From Saitoella complicata NRRL Y-17804 (taxonomy: Eukaryota > Ascomycota > Saitoellomycetes > Saitoellales > Saitoellaceae): DNA of 64,000 nucleotides. The translations under genes were made by a program, and so were the position numbers. Each line of letters opens with the position of its first letter. Position 1 is the first letter of the stretch. The DNA is taken from the NCBI RefSeq assembly GCF_001661265.1, contig NW_017566995.1:248001-312000 (forward strand), written 5' to 3'. Shown here one piece after another: positions 41,835 through 52,696 of this stretch. The notes under the pieces were generated by a model that saw only the letters and a program-made list of their open reading frames with translations, did not search any database and had not been told where the DNA came from.

Positions 41835-43787
41835 TTAGCGAAAGACATAAACTGTCTGCGTTCTTGCCAATGAAGAGACAATGGTTGAGATGATCGAGTT
41901 TGTCTGCGTTGCGACAACTGTGGTCGCATAGAGCGTGATGGGGTCCAAGGTCTGAGTTTCCACCGCTGTTGTGGTGGTCCCGTCACTCTCGACACTTGTA
42001 ACTGTATTCGCAACGTACGTCAAAGCCGAGGGCACACTGAGAGTAGTCCTCGTAAGAACAATCGAAGAGTTCTGCTGAACGATAATCGCAGTTTCAGTGG
42101 TAACAACCTCAGTCGTTCTGGATGGAACGGAGACAACAGAAGTTACGGGTTCGATGACTGTACGATTGTTGCCCATGACAGTTTTGATGACGGAAACCTG
42201 CTTCGTGATCGTCGTCGTAGGGTGGCCGTAAATGCGTGCGCATTGAGCAGAGACAGACTCCGCATCCTCTGACACCAACGCGTCAAAGTCGTCTTTATCG
42301 GAAACGTCACGCTCGAGGAATATGTATGTAAACGAATTGTACACAGCCGTGGTAGTTGTCAGAAGCGTAAGTTCGGTAGTTATCGTCGAGGGCACAATAT
42401 CAGTAGTGGTTGGTTGCACCGTCACTGTACTGAGGATGGTGTCGACAGAAGTGGTTGTAGTGAGGGTAGTCGTCGTGCTGGGAACCGCAACAACGTAAGT
42501 CGAGCTGATCACCTCTGTTGAGGTAGACAAAGAAACCTGGTTAGACGTCGACACAGCATGCGCAGTCAAGTTAACGATGAGCGGATATGTAGTGCTGTGC
42601 AACAATGTCGAGGTCGCGTTGACGTTTGGCGAGATGAACGTAGTTGAGGTTACGTACTGCGTGAAATCTACGGTCACGGTGCCCAAGAAGGAGGCACAGA
42701 GAGAAGATGTCACAGAGCCCTGGTAAGTAGAAGGCGAAGTTGTATTCATCATGTTGCCAGGACCGGACGGAATGAGAGTCGGTGATGACGAGTTCGTGGA
42801 CGTAGAGGTGGACGGGAGAAGAGTGTAGCCGGAGTGCGTGACGGAAGTGGAGGTAGCCGCAGGAATGGTACCGTTCGAGTATTTTGGACCTGTCATCGTG
42901 ACAGTACCAGTCTTCGTAACCGTATGAGTCGAGGTCCGAAGTCCACCAGTCGGCGAAGCACTCTGGGTAATCGTGTCTGTCAATGTCCTCGTCACTGTCG
43001 TAAGCCTAGAATTCCACTTGTTCGAAACGGTTTCCACGACCGTCTGCGTAGAACACGATTCGATCACATAGACCGTGTTCGTGGCAACAGCCTTTCCACC
43101 GACATACTCCGTGAGGGTAACGTGTCTCGTGGGCTTCACCAACTCGGAGTAGGGAAGGACGCACTTCTCCGAAGAGGTCTGGACATAGTAGCTGGTAGTC
43201 GGAGTAGCACCGATGGCAAAGACGGTAGATGTAAGATAGTAAGTCGAGGAGGCGGAAGTGATGAGCTGGGCGGAGTCAGTGACGAGTTGGTTGAGGGTAA
43301 CGGTAGCGACAGGACAGGAGAGTTGAGCGGAAGAGGCGGCAAAGATGACAACCGGAATGACGGTATTGGAGGACATGCTCCCTTGGCCGTTGACGCCGTT
43401 CAAACCGCTGGAATCACCGGAAGTACCAGAACCGCTCATAGAATCAGAGTGGCCTTGATTTCCGTTGGACACAATCGCGAGCCCGGTAGCTTGACCCGCA
43501 TTACCGAAAGTAGCCGTGGAAGCCCCCAAGGCACCACCCCCATTGACATAGGCGTTGGTGACGGTGCCAGTCGAAGTCACGACAGCCTGACCACCGTTCC
43601 CACCCGAGCCTCCAGAACCCCCCATACCACCACCACCTCCACCGCCGTTGCTGGAATGAGAACCGTCCGTATGATGCGTAACATTCCCGGACGTCCCGTT
43701 CGTGAACTGGCGATGCTTAAAAGTAGGCGAAGCGGACACAACAGCCAGTATGGAAGCTGTGGCTGTCAATGCTGAAAGAAGATGCAT
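41835..43787 (-). CDS. Secreted Ser/Thr-rich stalk protein 1 (no C-terminal Cys module)
   Basis: Intronless, 650 residues. A signal peptide (MHLLSALTATASILAVVSAS) is followed by a glycine-rich linker (about residues 45-68), then a long Ser/Thr/Val-rich body with many TTTxT and N-glycosylation sites. Landmarks shared with the two paralogues at 58193 and 60157 are: a CPVATVTLNQLVTDSAQLI block; YYVQTSSEKCVLPYSELV followed by LTEYVGGKAVAT; LCASFLGTVTVDFTQYV; and AQCARIYGHPTTTITKQVS followed by MGNNRTVIEPVTSVVSVP. It ends TQTVYVFR with neither a Cys-rich module nor a hydrophobic GPI-type tail. It is inferred to be a heavily O-glycosylated cell-surface or matrix protein. A TATA box lies at 43868-43875. 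Confidence 0.85.
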   Translation of the reverse strand: MHLLSALTATASILAVVSASPTFKHRQFTNGTSGNVTHHTDGSHSSNGGGGGGGMGGSGGSGGNGGQAVVTSTGTVTNAYVNGGGALGASTATFGNAGQATGLAIVSNGNQGHSDSMSGSGTSGDSSGLNGVNGQGSMSSNTVIPVVIFAASSAQLSCPVATVTLNQLVTDSAQLITSASSTYYLTSTVFAIGATPTTSYYVQTSSEKCVLPYSELVKPTRHVTLTEYVGGKAVATNTVYVIESCSTQTVVETVSNKWNSRLTTVTRTLTDTITQSASPTGGLRTSTHTVTKTGTVTMTGPKYSNGTIPAATSTSVTHSGYTLLPSTSTSTNSSSPTLIPSGPGNMMNTTSPSTYQGSVTSSLCASFLGTVTVDFTQYVTSTTFISPNVNATSTLLHSTTYPLIVNLTAHAVSTSNQVSLSTSTEVISSTYVVAVPSTTTTLTTTTSVDTILSTVTVQPTTTDIVPSTITTELTLLTTTTAVYNSFTYIFLERDVSDKDDFDALVSEDAESVSAQCARIYGHPTTTITKQVSVIKTVMGNNRTVIEPVTSVVSVPSRTTEVVTTETAIIVQQNSSIVLTRTTLSVPSALTYVANTVTSVESDGTTTTAVETQTLDPITLYATTVVATQTNSIISTIVSSLARTQTVYVFR

Positions 43788-44761
43788 TTTGTTGCTGAAA
43801 GAGTGACTGAAGGAGCCGAAAGAGAGCGACCGGATTCCTTGAGTGATCCTGGTGTGTGAACGTCCGCATTATATAGGTAAGGATCTTGAAGCCTAGGCCT
43901 TGGTGGTCGGGGGTTGTCATGGCCGGGTAAATGCTGGTGTCAAACTGCGGCTGCAGCTGTGCCCAATAGTTTCCAGAGTAATTGCTCTCATTTGCTTTAC
44001 GTAGAGAGCATTCTTATGACATTTGCAGTTGTCATTTCATTGCGGCTCGGGTGGACGCTCGAACCTGCCAATCGTGTATCAGATGAACTACACCAACTTG
44101 CAGTGAGAATCGTGAAAGATCAGGCAAGGCTCTCTCCGGAGTCATTGCGAAGGGTCAGAAGAGCTTCAGAGCGTAAATCGTGCATCGTATCGACTGAATT
44201 CCCGGGTGAATGTCGACGAGTTTGTCTGTACTCAAGGTTCGTAGGTGCGTCGTACTCCGAAGGTTACAGCTGCTGCGTGAGGGAGCGCGATGCCGAAGAA
44301 TAACCCCCGCGTAATGACAGGGCTTTCAGCAGGGAATGAAGATTGCTACATGACACAATGCTATCATATTTGGGGTCGAAGAGTTCGTATTGAGCTGCTC
44401 TATCCAACGAGGCCACTGTTAAGGCCTCTCACAAGAGTTGACTGAGCACTGATCGACAGCACGAAAGCGAATACATAACTGCTGAAAACTTCTCCAAATC
44501 AACAAAAAGATCTCAGACAAACGGGAGGCAATTGAGTCGGGCCGGTTTTTTTTTCGCCTGTCTCTCCCTTACATGCCGCGCCTCCGCAGGCGAAATCGAT
44601 AAGGCAAAAAATTGGCTCGCCCCAGCGACGTCGTATAAGCAGCAGTCGCTCCCCGTCTCAACCACCACCCCCCTCCACTCAATCGCTCTCTACGAGCAAA
44701 TCAAGGTTCTTTCGCAGGCTCGAGGTTCCTTCAGGTGGTCTTATTTAATCAATCCTTTACA
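43788..44761. promoter_or_regulatory. Divergent promoter region of secreted protein 1 and eEF3
   Basis: Nearly 1 kb between opposite starts. On the eEF3 side there is a TATAAG at 44634-44639 and a long pyrimidine-rich leader from about 44640 to the start at 44762, typical of strongly expressed fungal translation genes. A plus-strand frame at 43914-44303 has no recognisable product and is treated as chance. Confidence 0.55.
43868..43875 (-). promoter_or_regulatory. TATA box of secreted protein 1
   Basis: TATATAAT on the minus strand, about 80 nt before the start codon at 43787. Clear TATA boxes are seen at few genes in this window, mainly the secreted-protein family. Confidence 0.6.
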
Positions 44762-47700
44762 ATGGTCGCTCCTACCGGCACAATCGAGGACCTCCTCGCC
44801 CAGCTCTACATCGCTGAGACCTCCGATGATTGTCTCCACGTCGCCGACCAGCTCGCTGAAGGGCTCTTGAACGCTGCACCCGCTGCTCCTGCCACTACGA
44901 TCAGAAATCTTATCGACTCCCGCGTCCTCGAGAACCTTCAACAGAACGCGCAGAACAAGAAAGACGGATTGAAGCGCGAGTCCGCATTGATTGGCTACTA
45001 CCGTCTTTTCGATGCGTTCTCCAAGCACCCCGAGGTCGCTGCTACCCCATTCTTCCTCCAATACCTTCCCGTCGTCCTCGATACCCACGCGGACAAGGGA
45101 CAAGTCGTCCGTGACGCAGCCGCGTACGCTCTCGAAGCCCTGTGCTCCAACTTCCGCCCCGAAGAACTCGGTGCAGCAGTTTGGCCCGCAGTCCGCGATT
45201 ACTTCAACACCGACCCCAAATGGCAATCTAAAATCGCCGCACTCAGCGTTCTTGCCAAATTTCCTAAAATCAGCAAGGAGCAGGTTTCGGAGCACTTGGT
45301 CGAGTTGATTCCGGCTGTGCAGTTGTGTATGCACGACACAAAGGCTGAGGCATCTGAGGCTGCGATTGCTTGTATGAAGGGTCTGTTGAGCACTGTGGAG
45401 AACCTGGATATCAAGCCGCATTTGTCGTTGATTGTGGAGTGTATGGCGAAGCCTACCCAGGTCCCTGCTTGTATCAAGGCTTTGTCCGCGCAGACTTTCG
45501 TTGCTGAGGTCAATGCTCCCGTCCTCGCTATTCTCGTTCCTATTTTGGTTCGTGCGTTGAACGAGCGCAGTCAGGAGGTTTTGCGTCAGACTGTCATCGT
45601 TGCCGATAACTTGTGTCGTTTAGTCAAGGACCCTCTTGATGCTGCCCGCTTCTTGCCGGAGTTGATGCCCCTCGTTCAGGAGCGTGTCGTTAAGGTCGCT
45701 TCTATGCCCGAGGTCCGTGCGCTCGCTACCAAGGCCTACAACACCATGGTTGCCGCCGGTGCTGAGGCTAAGGTTGCCGATGTCTCCCACGAGACTACTC
45801 CCCAGCAGGTCCGTACCCTCCTCGAAGGCCTCGTCGCCAAGAAGTTGGGATGGAAGCCCCCCGCCGACAACGTCTCCGGCACCCTCTACCACATCCTCTC
45901 CCTCATCTTGGCGCAGATGGTCAACAACGACCGTTTGTCTACCTCGACCTGGACTGAGGTCTACGTCGGCCCATACATGGCTCCGGTCTTGGGTACGCCC
46001 AAGATGTCCCTTGAGTTGGGTCAGGATATGGTTAACCACTACCTTGAGGAGTATAAGAAGGCTCACCCTAACGAGTTCGATGATGATGAGGCTGGTGAGA
46101 AGATCGTTGATGTTGACTTCTCTCTTGCGTATGGTGGTATGATGTTGCTTAACCACACTCACCTTCGTCTTTACCGTGGTCGTAGATACGGTATCGTTGC
46201 GCATAACGGTGCGGGTAAGTCTACGCTCATGCGTGCCATTGCTACGGGCAAGTTGGAGGGGTTCCCGTCTCCAGAGGAGGTTAGAACCTGTTTCGTCGAG
46301 CACAACTTGCAGGGATCTGAGTCTGTCTCCCCCATTCTCGACTTCGTTGCCGAGGATGAGGAGTTGGTGAAGCTCGGTATTACCAAGGAGCAGACTGCTG
46401 CTACCCTTCTCGAGGTCGGGTTCACCCCTGAGCGCCAGGCTGCTCCCGTCAGCAGTTTGTCTGGTGGTTGGAGGATGAAGCTTTCCCTCGCTCGTGCAAT
46501 GTTGATGAACGTCGATGTCTTGTTGTTGGACGAACCTACCAACCACTTGGATGTCACCAACATCGCATGGCTCGAGTCCTACCTTAACTCGCAACATCAC
46601 ATCACCTCCATGATCGTCTCCCACGACTCCAAGTTCTTGGATAACGTTTGTACTGACATCATCCACTACGAGCGCAAGAAGTTGGCGTACTACAGGGGTA
46701 ACCTCTCGGCTTTCGTTGATGTCCATCCCGCGGCGAAGAGTTATTACACCTTGGATGCGAGTAACGTCAAGTTCAAGTTCCCTCCTCCCGGAATCTTGAG
46801 TGGTATCAAGTCAAACACAAAAGCGATTATGCGTATGACGCACTGTCACTTCACTTACCCCGGCGCCGCGAAGAAGTCTTTGGATGATGTATCTGCTACC
46901 CTCACTCTCTCTTCTCGTGTCGCCGTGATCGGTGCCAACGGAGCTGGTAAGTCTACGCTCATCAAGGTCTTGACCGGTGAGGTTATTCCTCAGGAGGGAG
47001 CCGTCGACAAGCACCCCAACCTGCGTGTCGGATACGTTGCTCAGCACGCTTTCCACCACGTTGAGCAGCACATGGATCTTACTCCTAACCAGTACATCCA
47101 GTGGCGTTACGCTGGTGGTGAGGATCGTGAAGTTCTTGAGAAGGCTTCCCGTATCTTGACCGATGAGGAGAAGGCACAGTTGGACACTCCCTTCGTTGTC
47201 CAGACTCCCCACGGTGAGGAGACGCGTAAGGTCGAAATGATCATTGGTCGTCAGAAGTTGAAGAAGACGTTCCAGTATGAGGTTAAGTGGCAGAACATGG
47301 GACACAAGTTCAACTTGTCTGTTCCTAGGGACAGGTTGATCGAGAAGGGTTTCGCGAAGATGGTGCAGAGGTTCGACGATTATCTCGCTTCCAAGGAGGG
47401 TCTTGGATACCGTGAGTTGTCGCCTGCCGTTATCAGGAAGCACTTCGAGGAGATTGGGTTGGACGGTGATATCGCCGACCACAACGCTATTCGTGGTCTT
47501 TCTGGTGGCCAGAAGGTCAAGGTCGTTATTGCTGCTGCTATGTGGAACAACCCTCACTTGTTGGTTCTTGACGAGCCTACTAACTACTTGGACCGTGACT
47601 CCCTCGGTGGTCTCGCTGTTGCTATCCGTGACTGGGCTGGTGGTGTCGTCATCATTTCTCACTCTTCCGAGTTCGTTGGCGCGTTGTGTCCCGAGCAGTG

Positions 47701-47944
47701 GATCGTCGAAAACGGAAAGGTCATCTCCCGTACCAAGGACGGTATCGACGAGTCCAAGTTCTTGGACAAGACCGATGAAAAGGCTGCGGAGCCGGAGAGT
47801 GGTGCGATCGGTAAGGCGAGGAAGAAGAAGAAGATGACTAGGAATGAGAAGAAGGTTCAGGAGGAGCGCAGAAGGTTGAGGCACATAGCTTGGTTGTCGT
47901 CTGCGCCGGGTACGCCTAAGTATGAGGACACTGATGATGAGTAG
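44762..47944 (+). CDS. tef3: Translation elongation factor 3
   Basis: Fungal-specific ribosome-associated ABC ATPase that releases E-site tRNA. The 1060-residue intronless protein starts MVAPTGTIEDLLAQLYI. HEAT repeats fill about residues 1-320 and a four-helix region follows. ABC1 has HNGAGKST, LSGGWRMKLS and LLLDEPTNHLD. ABC2 has GANGAGKST, an inserted chromodomain-like segment (YEVKWQNMGHKFN), LSGGQKVKV and LVLDEPTNYLD. The Lys-rich tail (KARKKKKMTRNEKK) that binds the ribosome is present. Length matches yeast Yef3 (1044). All catalytic motifs look intact. The gene has a pyrimidine-rich leader, consistent with high expression. Confidence 0.98.
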   Translation: MVAPTGTIEDLLAQLYIAETSDDCLHVADQLAEGLLNAAPAAPATTIRNLIDSRVLENLQQNAQNKKDGLKRESALIGYYRLFDAFSKHPEVAATPFFLQYLPVVLDTHADKGQVVRDAAAYALEALCSNFRPEELGAAVWPAVRDYFNTDPKWQSKIAALSVLAKFPKISKEQVSEHLVELIPAVQLCMHDTKAEASEAAIACMKGLLSTVENLDIKPHLSLIVECMAKPTQVPACIKALSAQTFVAEVNAPVLAILVPILVRALNERSQEVLRQTVIVADNLCRLVKDPLDAARFLPELMPLVQERVVKVASMPEVRALATKAYNTMVAAGAEAKVADVSHETTPQQVRTLLEGLVAKKLGWKPPADNVSGTLYHILSLILAQMVNNDRLSTSTWTEVYVGPYMAPVLGTPKMSLELGQDMVNHYLEEYKKAHPNEFDDDEAGEKIVDVDFSLAYGGMMLLNHTHLRLYRGRRYGIVAHNGAGKSTLMRAIATGKLEGFPSPEEVRTCFVEHNLQGSESVSPILDFVAEDEELVKLGITKEQTAATLLEVGFTPERQAAPVSSLSGGWRMKLSLARAMLMNVDVLLLDEPTNHLDVTNIAWLESYLNSQHHITSMIVSHDSKFLDNVCTDIIHYERKKLAYYRGNLSAFVDVHPAAKSYYTLDASNVKFKFPPPGILSGIKSNTKAIMRMTHCHFTYPGAAKKSLDDVSATLTLSSRVAVIGANGAGKSTLIKVLTGEVIPQEGAVDKHPNLRVGYVAQHAFHHVEQHMDLTPNQYIQWRYAGGEDREVLEKASRILTDEEKAQLDTPFVVQTPHGEETRKVEMIIGRQKLKKTFQYEVKWQNMGHKFNLSVPRDRLIEKGFAKMVQRFDDYLASKEGLGYRELSPAVIRKHFEEIGLDGDIADHNAIRGLSGGQKVKVVIAAAMWNNPHLLVLDEPTNYLDRDSLGGLAVAIRDWAGGVVIISHSSEFVGALCPEQWIVENGKVISRTKDGIDESKFLDKTDEKAAEPESGAIGKARKKKKMTRNEKKVQEERRRLRHIAWLSSAPGTPKYEDTDDE

Positions 47945-48215
47945 ATGGGCAGAGTTCCAGATACAGTGTGAATGCCCCATATGGAGTTAAGAGCCTGGTT
48001 TTGCTTTCTACGGTTTTATTTTTTGTTTATGTTTTTCTCTTTTGCACCATAGAAGTTACTCTGTTCCGCTAATATCAATTGTAAGGGCTGGAGGTCCTAC
48101 ATTATACTGTTCTGTTCATTCTCCTTGTATTGATACGGGTATAAGAGATAACAAATACTCCCGTTATAAAAAACCCGCCGAACTGTCCGTCATGTCGTCC
48201 TTCTCATCAGCCGTC

Positions 48216-49457
48216 TCAGAAACCGTGCTCTTCAGCCCATGTGATCATGTGTTCGTAGGTATCAGGAGCAGTCAAGTGAGCGTTGAGCTGTAGCACCGAG
48301 TTAGATATCATATCATCATACTACAGTACGTATATGGGAGGAGCACTCACTGCATGTCCCGTTGACGGTGGAAGATACGTCTCGAAGCTATCCGTCACAG
48401 GGAATACCGATTGCACACCTGCCGGAATAGAACTGTACGGCGTCCCAGCAGAATCGGGGCAATACCCTCCACAGAAGATCCAGTCCAATTCCCCAGTCAC
48501 CACAAACACAGGCCCAGTGAAAGGTGTTGGTGGGAATGCAGTTGGCAGCGTGATCAACTCCCCAATCGTAAAAGTCTGTTTATGTGCTTCGGCGTAGGCG
48601 AGTACAGCCGGATCAAATTCCGGAGCCCTGAAAAAGCAGAGTTGGTTGTTGTATATGTTGTTCGTGAGGAGATACCCGTTCGGTAAGCCGGAGAAACGGT
48701 CGGGCTGGTCGAGGGTAGCCATGGTGGGGAGGAAGCCGGCGGTGGTCATGGGGAGCCAGGTTGCGTTGACGGAGTAGCCAGTGAGGATGATGCCGTCGCT
48801 AATGGTGGGATAGTAAGAGACGAGGCCGTTGGTGATGAGACTGCCGAAGGAGTGGCCGATGTGGATGATCTTGTCAAAGTTGAGATCGGGGAGGGTGGGG
48901 CCGGAGCACAGATCAGATGTCAGCTTGCCAGAGCGTAGCATGTTCGTGAGTTGGTGCACAGTCTCAATTTCGGCGAAGAGCTGGACATCTCTGATTGGGT
49001 CGGGCTTCGAACTCGCACCGACACCCAATCTGTCGATAGCGAACGTGGCATATCCAGCTGCGGTAGCAACGTCCACGTACGAATAATCCACCCCATCAAT
49101 CGTCGGTAAATCCCAATATGTCCTATCAAACAAGATCCCATGAATCAAGAACTGGAGCGTCCCACCTCCAGTCCACCCAGCCGGCAAACAAAGCGTAGCC
49201 CCAATTTCATACGTGGCTTCCAACTCAAACGTCCCTTCGATCTCGTCAGTGAGATTACTCGCGATCGAGGAGAGCTGGTTCGTCAAGTCAATGACGACCA
49301 ATTCGTTGGCGGGCTCGGGGATGAGAAGGTTAAGATTTGCGGCGGAGATGGTGACGGGGATCGTGAGGTTATAGCATACTGGGTCGACTGGGGCCTTGGG
49401 GAGTGCCGCAGCGAGGGTTGCAAGAGCGAATGTGAGAGTAAGTGAGGAGGCACGCAT
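48216..49457 (-). CDS. Secreted alpha/beta hydrolase
   Basis: Two exons, 49457-48351 and 48287-48216, encode 392 residues. A clear signal peptide (MRASSLTLTFALATLAAALP) is followed by several N-glycosylation sites. The hydrolase core has FLIHGILFDRTYWD (oxyanion region), AIDRLGVGASSKPDP and the nucleophile elbow HIGHSFGS. Near the end TGELDWIFC gives the likely acid and STGHALNAH, restored by splicing, the catalytic His. Without the last exon the His context would be cut. The family is common among fungal secreted AB-hydrolase-1 proteins; the substrate is unknown. The region to the right is a divergent promoter shared with the DUF3818 gene. Confidence 0.88.
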
Positions 49458-50160
49458 TGCTGGGGGGGTACATACAGGTGCACTATGTCGCGAAGAGAGG
49501 TTTGGGGGGATCGAGACTCTTATGTCAAGAGAGCATTTTGAGGCTTATCCAGGGGAGCGATCATGGGACGGGTCCAGAAGGTGCCCAATCTCCGTTGCAC
49601 GCACATGGATGGCTGATCGGGTCTATAAATCGCCCTGGGAAATGATAGACGAGTATTCAAGGTTACCTTCCATCGGAATGATCTTCCTTCAAGGATTGAT
49701 CGATGAGGACACGTCCATCGCCAAGAACACGGCAGGTATCACGGACGAACCAGCCGTACGGGTGCGAACCGGCGAACCGAAACTGCGGGATCAGGTTATA
49801 TATCTAAACTTCGCGCCAGCGGGCCGCTAGCGCCAGCGCAACTCTTAGGCAGTCGTCCGAACCTTCAACTGCACATACGGCTACATACCCATAAAATCAT
49901 GTAGGAAAACAATGGGGATTATTGGCTCCTCTGTCCTTGTTAATGACGAGAACGAGCTCGTCACCACGATGCATCCTACGGCGCGTCGACGTCAAGCTGC
50001 ACCGTGCGCCTCCACCGCCGCCAAGCACCGAATCCTCGGCATTTCTAAGAAAAGTAACACCAACGACAAATCCTCCAAGACTCGATCCAACCATATAGAA
50101 GAGCAATTCCCTTCCTCCTACACTTCTCTCAAAGCCGATACATATACCATTTCTTCCGCA
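49458..50160. promoter_or_regulatory. Divergent promoter of hydrolase and DUF3818 gene
   Basis: About 700 nt between opposite start codons. The frame of the right-hand gene stays open back to 49912, so a longer N-terminus is possible, but that extra sequence looks non-conserved. No RNA gene recognised. Confidence 0.45.
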
Positions 50161-51924
50161 ATGACGTCCCTCTCCCCCGCCGAGCAGAAATCCCTCCTCT
50201 CTGCACTCCTCCACTTCGAAACCTATCGCGAATTCACAGGTCTCAAAGTCCCGGGTACCGTATCCTCCTACGGGGCCCCATTTACCCAAACACCCTCTTT
50301 ACCAGCACAACCGCCTTCACCGGTGATCAAGTTATTGTGTGATCGCTTCTTGTTCACGAGCACGTTACCCGGAATCGGGTCCGCGCCCGAACAGTTCTGG
50401 AGTGAACTCGTGGAGGGTGTGTTGGAGGATATGGCGACACAGAATCTGAGTGATTCATACGACAAAGGCGTCATCGGAAAACGCAAGATCCTGGGTATGG
50501 CATGTGTTGCGTTCATGGAGACAGCCTCCCGCGGCGTGATCGGGAAAGTCTCCGCAGACCCAGCTGCGCCAGCAGAGGCTGTCCAAGGCCGCAATCTGAG
50601 TCCAGAGGCAGCACAGCATGAGCAGGCCTGGGAGACGTATAAACAGGCAATGGTACACACGAATCTCATCCGCGACCTCCTCGATGCTCTCTCCCTCTCC
50701 CCCACAAACGAACACTTCACACCCCTCCTCCTCGCCTCCGAAACGCACGTCCAGCTAACCTGCGCCTCTGTTCTGCATTACCTCCTCGCCCACACCGGAA
50801 CCGAAACGATCTCGCTGTTTGAGAGATTGGTGGGGATGGTGCCGTGGTTCCTGCTGAGGCAAACGGTCAAGGTTGCGAATGTGAGTACGATGATGAGTGG
50901 GTTGTTGAAGGTCTTGACAGGGAAGGGATGGCTACAGAGTAGGAATCTGATGCAGAAAATCATCGGTACGATCTTCGGACGGGATCTGGAGAACGTGAAG
51001 AAGAAGACACAGGCGTTGGTGGATGAAGGCGCCTGCGGGACCGTGGAACAGCAAAACGCCATTGATCACTACGTATACGACACGTCACGCGAAGAACAGG
51101 CAGCGTTGAGGGAACAGAGCGAAACCACCAACACCTCCATCGTCGTGACGATTTGTACAGCGTCCGGGGTACCACAACCAGCGTCCGGGGAGGAACACGC
51201 CAATTTATTGCTCTATCTCGCACATACCTTGACAGCCCGCGACCGCGAACGCCTCATCGAGATTTTCTGCGAGAAGGATACGCTCACCCACCTCATCCGC
51301 GACGCATTCCGGATCTTCGAGCCCGTTATCCGCGCGGGTCACCGCGCGCTGAATCTCGCCGATGGTCTCTCCGATCTCGAACGCTTCCTCAAAGATGCGG
51401 TGGAGACTGCGAAGGGTGCGGGGAGGGAGGATTTGAGATGTTGGGTTAGGGTTGTGAGGGAGCATGAAAGTTCTTTTTTGAAGTTTGCGAATCAGTTGTG
51501 TGTTAATGCGCCGGAGATGAGGGAGGAGTATACACGCTGGTACGAACACTGTCTGTCCGCATACCGGGCCCAGTCCTCCACCTCCATCGACCTCTCATCC
51601 CTCATCGAACCCTCCGAACTCGACGCCGTACGCGCCGAAATCGCAGAATGGACAGCATGGCAATCCGCACTCCAATCCCGCTCCGATCAACGACTCTCGA
51701 AGCTCCTGGCGGGTGAGGCACCGGATATCGGGCCAGGGGTGTGGTTGGCGACGTTGAAGGCGATGAGGGAGGAGGCGAGGGTTACGCCGGGGCCGCATGC
51801 AAAAGATCCGGAGGAGGGGTTGGTGGTGGGGCGAGAGTCGGCGGTGCCGGGGATGAGGGTTGTGAGGGAGAGGGTGGTGGGGAGGTTTAGGGAGGCGCTT
51901 GAAAGGGGCGGGGGTGGGGTTTAG
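50161..51924 (+). CDS. DUF3818/PX-associated (PXB-type) protein lacking a PX domain
   Basis: Intronless, 587 residues. The N-terminus MTSLSPAEQKSLLSALLHFE resembles the PX-associated helical domain found ahead of PX domains in large fungal proteins. The middle VGMVPWFLLRQTVKVANVST and LQSRNLMQKIIGTIFGRDLE match the DUF3818 pattern of those proteins. I see no PX domain itself in the predicted product. Such proteins are linked to endosomal lipid traffic in other fungi, but the role of this one is inference. The last 60 residues are Arg/Gly/Val-rich and encoded by a strongly G-rich block. A start at 49912 would add 83 residues. Confidence 0.7.
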   Translation: MTSLSPAEQKSLLSALLHFETYREFTGLKVPGTVSSYGAPFTQTPSLPAQPPSPVIKLLCDRFLFTSTLPGIGSAPEQFWSELVEGVLEDMATQNLSDSYDKGVIGKRKILGMACVAFMETASRGVIGKVSADPAAPAEAVQGRNLSPEAAQHEQAWETYKQAMVHTNLIRDLLDALSLSPTNEHFTPLLLASETHVQLTCASVLHYLLAHTGTETISLFERLVGMVPWFLLRQTVKVANVSTMMSGLLKVLTGKGWLQSRNLMQKIIGTIFGRDLENVKKKTQALVDEGACGTVEQQNAIDHYVYDTSREEQAALREQSETTNTSIVVTICTASGVPQPASGEEHANLLLYLAHTLTARDRERLIEIFCEKDTLTHLIRDAFRIFEPVIRAGHRALNLADGLSDLERFLKDAVETAKGAGREDLRCWVRVVREHESSFLKFANQLCVNAPEMREEYTRWYEHCLSAYRAQSSTSIDLSSLIEPSELDAVRAEIAEWTAWQSALQSRSDQRLSKLLAGEAPDIGPGVWLATLKAMREEARVTPGPHAKDPEEGLVVGRESAVPGMRVVRERVVGRFREALERGGGGV

Positions 51925-52324
51925 AGGGTGTATGATAGAATGATGGATTGGTTGCGTGGGATTGCAATTGGATCATGATGGGTTAAAGTATGTTGAATAC
52001 CGTGATGGCATTGATGGCATGAATACCTAAGGGCTTGATGCGCCCTCAATACGCCTAGAAGAATGTTTGTGTGTCTCTATTGAACACGTCTATCTGCTGC
52101 TCCCTTCGTAAGTGATGTTAGCAATCAGAGTCGTCGCAAAGTGAGCGTACTTACTTGAGTGTTGTCTCTGTTCCTCTTTCATGTCAACATTCGCAGCAAT
52201 TGCGACCGCAGACGGAACAAGGCGGAAGAGAGATAGCTGTTTGATCAATTAGCAAGCCTTGTCTCACAGAAAACTGCAGAACTCATCAAACCTTTACGAG
52301 CATTCATCCCCAACTTGGGGTCTA
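51925..52324. other. Intergenic region, possible 3' exons of a small minus-strand gene
   Basis: No complete gene recognised. On the minus strand, 52300-52060 contains a GTTTGATGAG-to-AACAG intron-like stretch between short coding-like pieces (KLGMNARK, then LFRLVPSAVAIAANVDMKEE). These may belong to the same gene as the frame at 52325-52696. Confidence 0.3.
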
Positions 52325-52696
52325 CTATAACCCCACCACCAACAGCCCCGCTCGTGCATCATCGACCTCTCCATCACGGTTCATTACAACCAATGCACTC
52401 TCTTCTAATGACACAGCGATACTCAGGTTCGTGATCTGCATATCTTTGCCCTTGGCGATCTTCGCGGGACGGGTTTGGGTTAGTGGTGTAGGGGGACAGA
52501 TGCCGTAACGGAGGTAGAAAAAGAGAATGATGAGGAGGATTGGGAGGGGTAGCATGGGCACTTCGTGTATGCCCAATGCCAGCCCCGGGGATGATATCGT
52601 CGTAGTGGGCGGTGGTGGAGGTTGAGCTTGCGACTGAGGCCCGGGCGGTGCGCGAGGGCGGGCCGACGAAGGACGACCGCAGTCAAACTTCAGCAC
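52325..52696 (-). CDS. Possible exon of a small single-span membrane protein
   Basis: A minus-strand open frame of about 120 residues begins without a good ATG, so it is probably an internal exon. It contains a proline-rich stretch (PPGPQSQAQPPPPP) then one hydrophobic span (MLPLPILLIILFFYLRYG) followed by QTRPAKIAKGKDMQITNLSI and a short acidic end. Coding-like pieces on both sides (see neighbouring entry) suggest a multi-exon gene that I could not join with confidence. Product unknown. Confidence 0.35.
   Translation of the reverse strand: MLKFDCGRPSSARPRAPPGPQSQAQPPPPPTTTISSPGLALGIHEVPMLPLPILLIILFFYLRYGICPPTPLTQTRPAKIAKGKDMQITNLSIAVSLEESALVVMNRDGEVDDARAGLLVVGL

Noticed and set aside
41835-43787. 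GPI anchor on secreted protein 1
   Set aside because: The C-terminus ends in TQTVYVFR with no small-residue omega site and hydrophobic tail; the same holds for the two paralogues.
45620-47980. Long minus-strand frames across eEF3 (45620-46726 and 46811-47980)
   Set aside because: They are shadows of the strongly biased codon use of eEF3 on the other strand; no family match.
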